From contig JBCCQN010000172.1 in the NCBI GenBank assembly GCA_039024315.1, positions 1 to 17,657 of the forward strand: 17,657 nt of DNA, in the 5' to 3' direction. Shown here one piece after another: positions 1 to 5,943 of the stretch (positions are counted from its first letter, which is position 1; each line of letters opens with the position of its first letter). The notes under the pieces were generated by a model. The model was not told the DNA's origin. It worked only from the letters and a program-made list of their open reading frames with translations, and searched no databases. A program made the translations under genes and the position numbers. Source of the stretch: JBCAWW01 sp039024315 (GTDB taxonomy: Bacteria; Bacteroidota; Bacteroidia; J057).

Positions 1-1
1 C

Positions 2-565
2 CTCTTAGTGCTCGGGATCGCAATCGTGATTACTGTTTCAGGCCTTTGGATTAATATCAAAAAAAGTGCGGATAAATCCGAAAAGCAGGCTGATAATCAA
101 CAAGATCTGGGTAGCCTACGCCTTTTTCGTTGGGCGGTACCCCTCGCGCTGATAGGGAGTCTGTTGCTCTATTTTTGGCAAGGAAGCTTCCTGATTGATA
201 ACTCGATATTGTTTCGATTAGGGCTTGCTTTCGTGCTTATTGGCTTGCTCATTCGTTGGTATGCGGTCTGGCAATTGGGGCAGGCATTTACCGTCCAACT
301 CCAGGTCTCTGAAGAGCAAGAATTGATCACTCGAGGGATCTTTAAATTTATTCGTCATCCGAGTTATTTGGGGCTCTTGCTTTACTATTTAGGCCTTGGC
401 CTAGTGATGGGTAATTTACTTTGTCTTTTGATCTTGCTGGCGTTTCCTGCTTGGGCGGTTTTTAATCGTATCGCGCTGGAGGAGAGTCTATTAGTTTCTC
501 ATTTTGGAGAGGCTTATCGCTTGTATCAGCAGCGGACTTGGCGTTTACTGCCCTGGGTTTATTAG
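2..565 (+). CDS. ICMT/phospholipid-methyltransferase-like membrane protein (5' end missing)
   Basis: The reading frame is open to the left edge, so the gene begins outside the window; the GTG at position 8 is only the first possible start codon inside it. At least three or four hydrophobic segments are visible. The motif Arg-His-Pro-Ser-Tyr-Leu-Gly (353-373), followed by a long hydrophobic stretch and a C-terminal Glu-Glu...Phe-Gly-Glu-Ala-Tyr...Arg-Leu-Leu-Pro pattern, is the signature of the isoprenylcysteine carboxyl methyltransferase/phospholipid methyltransferase superfamily. These enzymes transfer a methyl group from S-adenosylmethionine to a membrane-embedded substrate. The substrate here is unknown; bacterial members rarely act on prenylated proteins. 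The gene is convergent with the CarS-like gene, so shared function with that operon is only a possibility. A hairpin repeat starts 6 bp after the stop codon. Confidence 0.8.
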   Translation, partial: LLVLGIAIVITVSGLWINIKKSADKSEKQADNQQDLGSLRLFRWAVPLALIGSLLLYFWQGSFLIDNSILFRLGLAFVLIGLLIRWYAVWQLGQAFTVQLQVSEEQELITRGIFKFIRHPSYLGLLLYYLGLGLVMGNLLCLLILLAFPAWAVFNRIALEESLLVSHFGEAYRLYQQRTWRLLPWVY

Positions 566-570
566 CTTTT

Positions 571-590
571 CTGCTGCGCAGAACGATTAT
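571..590 (+). repeat. Dispersed hairpin repeat, copy A (intergenic)
   Basis: The sequence is CTGCTGCGCAGAACGATTAT. It forms a short stem, TTCTGC/GCAGAA around the loop TGC (569-581), followed by the conserved AACG-ATTA tail. It belongs to the family described in the findings. It sits directly behind the stop of the methyltransferase-like gene. Any terminator role is doubtful because no T-run follows. Confidence 0.75.
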
Positions 591-596
591 CTCTCT

Positions 597-677
597 AGAT
601 CCTTCGACAGGGCTCAGGAAGACAGTTTAATGATTTGCATTTCACTCCTTGTCATCCCGACCGTAGTGGAGGGACCT
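597..677. repeat. Inverted pair of related 27-bp intergenic repeats
   Basis: Positions 597-623 (core CCTTCGACAGGGCTCAGGA) and 651-677 (begins GTCATCCCGACC) are imperfect inverted copies of each other. The reverse complement of the first matches the second at 19 of 27 positions. Similar CCTTCGACAG...CTCAGGA and GTCATCCCGACC...GGAGGGACC sequences are familiar intergenic repeats in many bacterial genomes, as I recall them. They lie between two convergent genes and are themselves flanked by hairpin-repeat copies at 571-590 and 692-710. Confidence 0.6.
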
Positions 678-689
678 TTGAAAAGTTCA

Positions 690-710
690 TTCCGCTTTGC
701 GGAACGATTA
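690..710 (+). repeat. Dispersed hairpin repeat, copy B (intergenic)
   Basis: CCGCTTTGCGGAACGATTA starts at 692. The stem is TTCCGC/GCGGAA (690-695 with 699-704) around a TTT loop. Compared with copy A, the second stem position changes from T to C and its partner from A to G, so pairing is kept. The AACG-ATTA tail is identical to copy A. It lies just beyond the stop of the minus-strand CarS-like gene. Confidence 0.75.
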
Positions 711-719
711 GTATAATCT

Positions 720-1217
720 TCAAAATCTTTTTTTAACCCTTGATACTACTAGCAGCCAAGAAAACAAAACGTGAGTTGCGCTGCCCAAAAGGAAAAGGAC
801 AAGCGTTTGCCGAAGGCTAAACCCAAACAATAAGGCACTACTTAGACTCACTCCTAGACTAGAATCGGTTTTATCCAGAAGTACGAACCAACCGGGCGTT
901 TCGCCAGAAGCGATCCCTTGACGACGCTTGAGCCAGGAGTTAGGGAGTTCGCTAATCATATAAGCAAAACCGAGGATCCCGCCTAGCCAAAGGGCCTCTA
1001 AGCTTGCAAAATAGCCTAAATACAAGTTTAGGAGCCAACTAGTTAGGGCGTTGAGTACAATCAGGACGAGGAAACCGCGCCAGGTTTTATTGGCACCAAA
1101 TTGTTGGGTAGCAATGGGAACGGCTAGGTTTGGAAATGCATTTTTTTTGACCAAAAGGATGTGTCCCACATTGGAGAGGATCATTGGCAAAAGGATAAAG
1201 GCGAAATAGGGATGCAT
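720..1217 (-). CDS. CarS-like (CDP-archaeol synthase family) membrane protein
   Basis: This 165-residue protein has about four hydrophobic segments. Two conserved stretches resemble the CDP-archaeol synthase (CarS) family: Phe-Gly-Ala-Asn-Lys-Thr-Trp-Arg-Gly (about residues 40-48), and Glu-Leu-Pro-Asn-Ser-Trp-Leu-Lys-Arg-Arg (about 91-100) followed by Leu-Leu-Asp-Lys-Thr-Asp (114-119). CarS enzymes transfer CMP from CTP to a lipid phosphate; related families use CTP to phosphorylate prenyl alcohols. The ATG at 1217 is preferred because it lies 4 nt after the dikinase stop and gives a normal membrane N-terminus. An in-frame ATG at 1286 would add 23 unlikely residues inside the upstream gene. 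It is the last gene of the UbiA-dikinase-CarS operon. The family call is fairly secure, the substrate is unknown, and bacterial CarS-like proteins need not make archaeal lipids. Confidence 0.7.
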   Translation of the reverse strand: MHPYFAFILLPMILSNVGHILLVKKNAFPNLAVPIATQQFGANKTWRGFLVLIVLNALTSWLLNLYLGYFASLEALWLGGILGFAYMISELPNSWLKRRQGIASGETPGWFVLLDKTDSSLGVSLSSALLFGFSLRQTLVLFLLGSATHVLFSWLLVVSRVKKRF

Positions 1218-1221
1218 GGCT

Positions 1222-3849
1222 TTAGGATTTGAGCAACTCAACGGTTCCTTCTGATCCGTTGAGTCGTAAACGGTCTCCATTGGCAAAAATCTGGGTAGCG
1301 GAAGGTATGCCTACTACTACCGGGATCCCTAGCTCTCGCCCGACGATGGCGGTGTGAGAGAGCAAAGAACCTTTTTCACTGATCAAACCGGCGGCCTGCG
1401 TCATCAAAAACACCCAGCCCGGATCAGTCATACGCGATATCAATATTTTGCCCTGGATAGGGATGTCTAGGGCGGGTTCGCTTACTACAATAGCCTCGGC
1501 TTCGATGCTACCTTTTGAAACGGCCATGCCTCGATAAAGGCCTTCCTGAGCGAGAATAGGCGTTCCTTTGGTCTCGAAATGTGGTAATTCCTCGCCTTCG
1601 TAGATGATGCGGTCGGGTAAATCTAAGTTGGCATAGGTGGCATATTCCTGTTGGCGATTTTTTATAGTGGCCTGCTGCGCAGAACGCTTATCTCCTTTGC
1701 TGAGCGCTTCTAATTCTGCTAAGGACAAGTAAAAAACATCTTCTCTCTGGTTGAGGATGTCCTCTTTTTGCAAACAATCCCCTATGGCGAGGAAAATATC
1801 TTTAACCGCTCCATACCCACGGGTACGGCAGAGTCTCATATTTTCCCGATTCTTCAAGCCGTAGGCTGCGACTTTCCAAACTATTTGAAATAACCAACGC
1901 TGCGGCGTCCGCCAAGGCAGTTTGCGCATCAGGCGGGCGGAGGCTCGATGACGAATTTGGGCTTGTCTTTCTTCGAAGGAAGCTAGACGCACATTGGCCT
2001 TGAGTTGGTTTTGAATCAAGCGTATAAAGAGGATGGGATTGGCTCTCATGGATGGAACTTCTAGCTTGAGCTCTGCTAGCGTTCGATCCCCAAAACGCTG
2101 CAAATGCGTGTCCAATGCCTTTTTGAAGCTAGTAAAGGCAGGTTTTTGGAGTCCAACTAAAACCTCTTCCGCAGGCAATTGAAACAAATCGTTCAGCGAA
2201 GCTGAAGCCAAAATTTGCTCTTTGAATCTGAGCACATTTAAGACTGCCTCTTCCGAATCCACCCCTCCCATACCACAGAGTAGGTCATTGGCAAACTCTT
2301 CTTCCGCTGAAACGCCAAAACCTTTGACCAAGTCTTGCATCCAGCCAAAAGCCTTGAAGGCAAGGAAGTCATTGATCAAAGTCAGATACCAAGGTTTGAA
2401 CAATCTCTGACTCGCTTCTTCATAATGATCCCATAAAGCCTTGGCATCACCTTTATGTGCTTCATAGTCCTGCATGAAGCGGTAGTTTTTGGCAAATAGC
2501 TTGAAAAATCGTCTGTTGCCAGCGCGATAATTTACCACCAACCAAATGATGGAAAGCAGCGTCTTGAGTTTGTTGCGAAGGGAAAATTGGACCTTATGCC
2601 GCTCCGTTTGCAGTAGCCCTACTGCCTTTTCCCAAGCGTCAAGAGAGCTTTTGGAGCTGTAAACCAAGGCCATCATCCGATACCAATTGTCCAAGCGATA
2701 GTAAACCCTTCCATATGCATGAGCCAATAAATTTGACAATACCTCTGAGTATCCTGAGATTTTTTTATCACTCACCCAAAAAGCTCTAGAGGCCCCTTTA
2801 AATACTTGTTCGTAGGCATTAAGGGCGAAGCTAAAGCTAAGCGGAAGGGTAACACCCGGGTAGCTTTCCACAATATTGGTATTGTCGAGAATATGTAATT
2901 GATCGGTTTGGATGGTTGAGATCGGACGCATCTGCAATAGGTAGAGCTTACCTTTAGCGTCATAAGAAAACTCAATGTCAGCAGGCTGTTGGAGGAGCTG
3001 TTCGGTCTGGAAGAGCAGATCGCTGAGCGCCAAAATCTCTTGATCATTTAGCACTGACTGATGGCGGCGTTCCTCGGAGAGGGCTTGTGTTTGAACTCCC
3101 GAATTGGCTGAAAAGACCATTTGGAGCTCTTTTTGCTGGATTCGACGCCTTACGGATTGGCTTTGCCGATTGACGATATAGCTATCCGTCTCTACCTGAT
3201 CACTTACGATCCCTTCCCCTAAACCATAGCCTGCCACCATCAACATATCGGCTAAGTTGCCCTGAAGATTCATAGAAAAACCGATACCCGATCGGACAGC
3301 TGGGATCATCTGTTGAATCACGATGGCATACTGAATATTTTGCAAGGGAAGTCCTTTGGCTTTGCGGTAAACTAAAGCTGGGAAATCCCATGCAGAGGCG
3401 ATACTCTTAAGTATGCTTTTGGTCAATCCTGCTTCATTTACATATAAGTCAGTGTGGTGAATGCCCGCAAAGGAAACATTGGCCCCGTCCTCGCCTATGC
3501 CGGATGAGCGAACGGCTACGTGATAGTCCGCCCCAAAGGCCTTTTGACATCTTTTTTGCCAAGGGGACAGGATTTCTGGAGCTATATCTATTGATAGGAT
3601 GAGTTGTTGGAGCTGCTGCGCAGAACGCTCAATCTCTGCTTCTGGAGCTTGAGCTAAGTTTTTGCAAATAGCTTCTATTTCCGACCTGATAGGACGGAGT
3701 ATAAAGGCAAGCGTTCTGCGAGGCAGTAACAAAAATGGAGGTACTGGCAGATCAGCTTGTTGCACCTCGATAAGATGAAAAGCCTTACCACCGATTTCCG
3801 CTTTGTCCAGCCCTTTTGCTAGTGCTTCGTGTGGGCTAATGATATCCAT
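1222..3849 (-). CDS. PEP-synthase/rifampicin-phosphotransferase-like dikinase
   Basis: This 875-residue protein has the three-part layout of PEP synthase-like dikinases. An N-terminal ATP-grasp domain (about 1-312) contains Gly-Gly-Lys near residue 21, Arg-Ser-Ser-Gly-Ile-Gly-Glu-Asp (114-121) and Gln-Met-Arg-Pro (306-309). A helical middle domain (about 315-790) resembles the substrate domain of rifampicin phosphotransferase, including Phe-Gly-Asp-Arg-Thr-Leu-Ala-Glu-Leu. A C-terminal mobile domain carries the predicted phosphohistidine His832 in Leu-Leu-Ser-His-Thr-Ala. Family members move a phosphate from ATP through this histidine to pyruvate, an antibiotic hydroxyl, or another acceptor. 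The middle domain is not that of classical PpsA, so I do not call it pyruvate kinase-like. Its ATG overlaps the UbiA stop by 1 nt, and CarS follows after 4 nt. Hairpin-repeat copies encode residues 75-79 and 722-726. Confidence 0.8.
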   Translation of the reverse strand: MDIISPHEALAKGLDKAEIGGKAFHLIEVQQADLPVPPFLLLPRRTLAFILRPIRSEIEAICKNLAQAPEAEIERSAQQLQQLILSIDIAPEILSPWQKRCQKAFGADYHVAVRSSGIGEDGANVSFAGIHHTDLYVNEAGLTKSILKSIASAWDFPALVYRKAKGLPLQNIQYAIVIQQMIPAVRSGIGFSMNLQGNLADMLMVAGYGLGEGIVSDQVETDSYIVNRQSQSVRRRIQQKELQMVFSANSGVQTQALSEERRHQSVLNDQEILALSDLLFQTEQLLQQPADIEFSYDAKGKLYLLQMRPISTIQTDQLHILDNTNIVESYPGVTLPLSFSFALNAYEQVFKGASRAFWVSDKKISGYSEVLSNLLAHAYGRVYYRLDNWYRMMALVYSSKSSLDAWEKAVGLLQTERHKVQFSLRNKLKTLLSIIWLVVNYRAGNRRFFKLFAKNYRFMQDYEAHKGDAKALWDHYEEASQRLFKPWYLTLINDFLAFKAFGWMQDLVKGFGVSAEEEFANDLLCGMGGVDSEEAVLNVLRFKEQILASASLNDLFQLPAEEVLVGLQKPAFTSFKKALDTHLQRFGDRTLAELKLEVPSMRANPILFIRLIQNQLKANVRLASFEERQAQIRHRASARLMRKLPWRTPQRWLFQIVWKVAAYGLKNRENMRLCRTRGYGAVKDIFLAIGDCLQKEDILNQREDVFYLSLAELEALSKGDKRSAQQATIKNRQQEYATYANLDLPDRIIYEGEELPHFETKGTPILAQEGLYRGMAVSKGSIEAEAIVVSEPALDIPIQGKILISRMTDPGWVFLMTQAAGLISEKGSLLSHTAIVGRELGIPVVVGIPSATQIFANGDRLRLNGSEGTVELLKS
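1672..1691 (+). repeat. Dispersed hairpin repeat, copy C (inside dikinase gene)
   Basis: The sequence is CTGCTGCGCAGAACGCTTAT, a consensus copy. It lies antisense to the dikinase coding strand and is read there as Asp-Lys-Arg-Ser-Ala-Gln-Gln (RSAQQ at residues 722-726), in a polar region just before the C-terminal phosphohistidine domain. Confidence 0.8.
3613..3630 (+). repeat. Dispersed hairpin repeat, copy D (inside dikinase gene)
   Basis: The sequence is CTGCTGCGCAGAACGCTC. It lies antisense to the dikinase coding strand and is read as Arg-Ser-Ala-Gln-Gln at residues 75-79, inside a Gln-rich helical stretch of the N-terminal ATP-binding domain. Frame and orientation are the same as in copy C. 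Confidence 0.75.
3711..3726 (-). repeat. Possible divergent hairpin repeat, copy E
   Basis: On the minus strand this reads CTGCCTCGCAGAACGCTT: stem CTGC/GCAG, loop CTC, then AACGCTT. It is the only clear family member inside a gene that runs in the same direction as the coding strand, where it encodes Leu-Pro-Arg-Arg-Thr-Leu (residues 42-47). It lies 84 bp from copy D. A chance match within a conserved protein segment cannot be excluded. Confidence 0.5.
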
Positions 3850-4796
3850 CAGACCTGCCAGCTGATCTCTGCATTCATCAGTAGGTGCACCATGAGATTG
3901 ATAAACAGTAATACTGAGAAAATCATGGCGATAGGCGTGAGAATATTGTACTCATGGATCGGCTTCATCAGAAAGCGGATGTAGTAAAAACAAACGAAAA
4001 TGATCAAGGCAATCGTGATCACACTAAAGCTAAGGTCGAGACTTAGAGAGTCTCCGATATAAAGTCCTAAGGCACCTGTAAGCAGCAGACATATGAAGGG
4101 AATCCAGGTGGCAGGTTTAGTGCCAAAAAGAAGGGAGAAGGTCTCATAATGCGTCTCTTTGTCCTCAGAACGGATTTTTCGCGAAGTTTCCCAAGCTGTA
4201 ACGGGCAGGGTGAAAATGAATAGTAGGAGCAAATGATTGAAGCTGAAATCATCGTAAACTCCACCCGAAGCAAGAGCCGTATGAATCAAAAATAAATTGA
4301 TGGAGTAGGGGATAGGCTGGTGATCCGCCATGGTGAGATAGAGGTTTTTGCGATGAATTTCTTCATTGAAAAACCAAAGGAAGGTGAGGATCAGGTACAT
4401 CATAACAATGCCAAAAATCCAAAGGGTTTTAGGCGCAAAGATCAAATTGACTATCACCAAGGTCGAGAAACTGGTGATACTTAGGATTTGAATATCTGAT
4501 TTGAGGACGTCTCCACGGGGCGTTGCCCGCCAGGGGAAAAGATCCTTATCGATTTCAAAGTCTTTAAGATCGTCGAAGGTGCGCATCATCAGCATCATAA
4601 AGAAAGCTGAGATCATCCCAACGACCCCATAGGTGTCAACGACGATTTCATGTCCAGAGATGATTTGGGTCGCGGCATTCATACAGAAGTACAGGGCAAC
4701 GACAAAAGGGATGTAAATGAGGACAGGAAACATCTCCTTGGAGTAAATCCATATGCGGGCAAAAAAGGATTTTGGAGTAGCAGTGATAGTATCCAT
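3849..4796 (-). CDS. UbiA-family prenyltransferase-like membrane protein
   Basis: This 315-residue polytopic membrane protein has about eight to nine hydrophobic segments. A UbiA-like first Asp-rich motif is present as Asp75-Asp76-Leu-Lys-Asp79-Phe-Glu-Ile-Asp83, followed by Pro-Trp-Arg and Pro-Arg-Gly. The second motif region reads Arg-Ser-Glu-Asp212-Lys-Glu-Thr-His-Tyr-Glu-Thr; the usual first Asp appears to be replaced. UbiA enzymes join a prenyl diphosphate to an acceptor such as a quinone ring, tetrapyrrole or glycerol phosphate. The acceptor here is unknown. The ATG at 4796 gives a typical N-terminus. An in-frame ATG at 4868 would add 24 residues from an AT-rich inverted-repeat region and is less likely. 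This is the first gene of the operon; its stop overlaps the dikinase start (TGATG). Confidence 0.75.
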   Translation of the reverse strand: MDTITATPKSFFARIWIYSKEMFPVLIYIPFVVALYFCMNAATQIISGHEIVVDTYGVVGMISAFFMMLMMRTFDDLKDFEIDKDLFPWRATPRGDVLKSDIQILSITSFSTLVIVNLIFAPKTLWIFGIVMMYLILTFLWFFNEEIHRKNLYLTMADHQPIPYSINLFLIHTALASGGVYDDFSFNHLLLLFIFTLPVTAWETSRKIRSEDKETHYETFSLLFGTKPATWIPFICLLLTGALGLYIGDSLSLDLSFSVITIALIIFVCFYYIRFLMKPIHEYNILTPIAMIFSVLLFINLMVHLLMNAEISWQV

Positions 4797-4831
4797 AGGA
4801 ATAAGCTTAAGCAGGTGGGTAGTGAGTAGCC

Positions 4832-4890
4832 AGTATAAAGTATTTAGTACAGAGAGGGGAAACGGCATACCCTACTTAATACTTTATACT
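4832..4890. promoter_or_regulatory. 13-bp perfect inverted repeat upstream of the UbiA operon
   Basis: AGTATAAAGTATT at 4832-4844 is matched by its exact reverse complement at 4878-4890, with a 33-nt spacer. It begins 36 bp upstream of the chosen UbiA start. It could be an operator, a structured 5' leader or an AT-rich repeat. If this region is untranslated, the longer UbiA start at 4868 is wrong. No regulator can be named. Confidence 0.4.
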
Positions 4891-4898
4891 AAATACTT

Positions 4899-4938
4899 AC
4901 TACTATCTACTAGTAGTGTCATATTCAATGTATTGAAT
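4899..4938. promoter_or_regulatory. Two further short palindromes in the UbiA upstream region
   Basis: ACTACTA/TAGTAGT forms a 7-bp stem around TCTAC (4899-4917), and ATTCAAT-GT-ATTGAAT is a perfect 7+2+7 palindrome (4923-4938). They sit between the hydroxylase terminator and the UbiA gene, where its promoter should be. A binding-site role is inferred only from symmetry and position. Confidence 0.3.
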
Positions 4939-4944
4939 TTATTG

Positions 4945-4987
4945 CCAAAGCAAAAGAGCTCCAAGCCTTTACTAGGGCTTGAAGCTC
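4945..4987 (-). terminator. Rho-independent terminator of the hydroxylase gene
   Basis: Read on the minus strand, a 12-bp stem with one mismatch (4976-4987 with 4956-4967, 8-nt loop) is followed by TTTTGCTTTGG. It begins 30 bp after the hydroxylase stop, so it ends that transcript before the UbiA operon. Confidence 0.7.
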
Positions 4988-5016
4988 AATATTTTATGGA
5001 TGATAAATCGCTTTGA

Positions 5017-5643
5017 CTACTTGGGCATAGTGCCAAATATGTAGTCCCAAAGGGGAGATGAAACCCCAAAAGCAACGGTGTCATCTTTGTAGTGATGAAT
5101 AGCGTGGTGCTTCCAAAGGACGCTCAAAAAGTTCTTGGGCTTGCGGTAGGCATGTACTGAATAATGCACAAGTAAGTAAAGGGCATAGCCAAGGTTAATG
5201 CCTGCCAAAATGGAAAAAGCAGCATCATTGACCACAAAATAAAAACCTAGTAAAATCAGGCTAGAAAGGGTCAAGCTGCCGATCGGTGGCATGGCTAATC
5301 TCTGCTTGTCTTTAGGATAATCATGATGAACGCCATGGAATTTGTATTGCCAAGCATCTTTACCGACTTCATCATGTTCGAACCAATGAAATGCGTAGCG
5401 ATGCATAACATACTCAATGAGGGTAAAGACAAAGATACCTAGGACAAATAGTCCTATGGATTGAGCCATACTAATCTCGGTATAGGCAGCGGTCCAATAA
5501 AGTAGCCCTCCGGCATATAAAACAAATAAGCCTACAGGAACTGAAATATGGGTGCGACTGAGTTTGTTAAGTAGTTGGTTTTCAAACAGTGGAATAGATA
5601 AGTCCTCGTTACTGACGTAGCGTTTTGTTTGAGATGTCTTCAT
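5017..5643 (-). CDS. Fatty acid hydroxylase / sterol desaturase family protein
   Basis: This 208-residue membrane protein carries the histidine boxes of the di-iron hydroxylase family: His81-x4-His86, His103-x2-His106-His107, His160-x3-His164 and His179-His180-x2-His183-His184. It ends with the conserved Phe-Gly-Val-Ser-Ser-Pro-Leu-Trp-Asp-Tyr-Ile-Phe-Gly-Thr segment. Three to four hydrophobic segments separate the boxes, which would face the cytoplasm and bind two irons. Close relatives hydroxylate fatty acyl chains (FA2H/Scs7-like), carotenoids or sterols. The short length and box spacing fit a fatty-acid 2-hydroxylase-like enzyme best, perhaps acting on sphingolipid or ornithine-lipid acyl chains, but the substrate is inferred. 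The ATG at 5643 is the only sensible start. A terminator separates it from the UbiA operon on the same strand. Confidence 0.85.
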   Translation of the reverse strand: MKTSQTKRYVSNEDLSIPLFENQLLNKLSRTHISVPVGLFVLYAGGLLYWTAAYTEISMAQSIGLFVLGIFVFTLIEYVMHRYAFHWFEHDEVGKDAWQYKFHGVHHDYPKDKQRLAMPPIGSLTLSSLILLGFYFVVNDAAFSILAGINLGYALYLLVHYSVHAYRKPKNFLSVLWKHHAIHHYKDDTVAFGVSSPLWDYIFGTMPK

Positions 5644-5943
5644 TCGTCGAAATATTGGTTGAGTAAGGAAAAAGGTTTACAGGCAAACTATACGACTTTT
5701 GTAGAAAAATAGCTGCGTAAATTGTCAAATTTTTAAGCAGCACTAACAAAAATCATATGCCCCAAAGACACTAAGACGAATCAAAGGCTGCGTCCGCTGG
5801 GAACAAGTACTAGAAGCAAGTTTGTTCGGGGGGGCAGCATACGAACCAATACTCAAATATGCCTCATTCATAGTTGGTCAAACAAAGATTATTCTTTTAC
5901 TATCTTTACTCCACGCCAATCACTTTTTACTAATCCTTGCCTT
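5644..5943. other. Divergent intergenic region (hydroxylase / M3 peptidase)
   Basis: These 300 bp must hold the promoters of both flanking genes. A weak match to the Bacteroidota -7 element (TAnnTTTG) is TATCTTTA at 5901-5908, 35 bp before the peptidase start. I found no well-spaced -33 TTTG for it. A G7 run lies at 5828-5834, and a 6-bp GAACAA/TTGTTC dyad at 5801-5827. I see no gene or RNA. Confidence 0.4.

Noticed and set aside
504..716. 70-codon + strand ORF over the end of the methyltransferase gene
   Set aside because: It overlaps the real gene in another frame and then runs through intergenic repeats; no protein family resemblance.
1218..1286. Longer CarS-like protein starting at 1286
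   Set aside because: The extra 23 residues are polar, lie inside the dikinase gene and are not expected in this membrane family; the ATG at 1217 is better placed.
720..4796. Complete archaeal-type ether lipid pathway
   Set aside because: CarS-like and UbiA-like proteins are present, but no geranylgeranylglyceryl phosphate synthase or reductase is in the window, and the motifs do not prove archaeal substrates.
4753..5016. 87-codon + strand ORF between UbiA and the hydroxylase
   Set aside because: It covers the 5' end of UbiA, the inverted repeats and the hydroxylase terminator on the opposite strand; its composition is not protein-like.
5017..5643. Hydroxylase as first gene of the UbiA operon
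   Set aside because: A good terminator hairpin and 220 bp separate it from UbiA.
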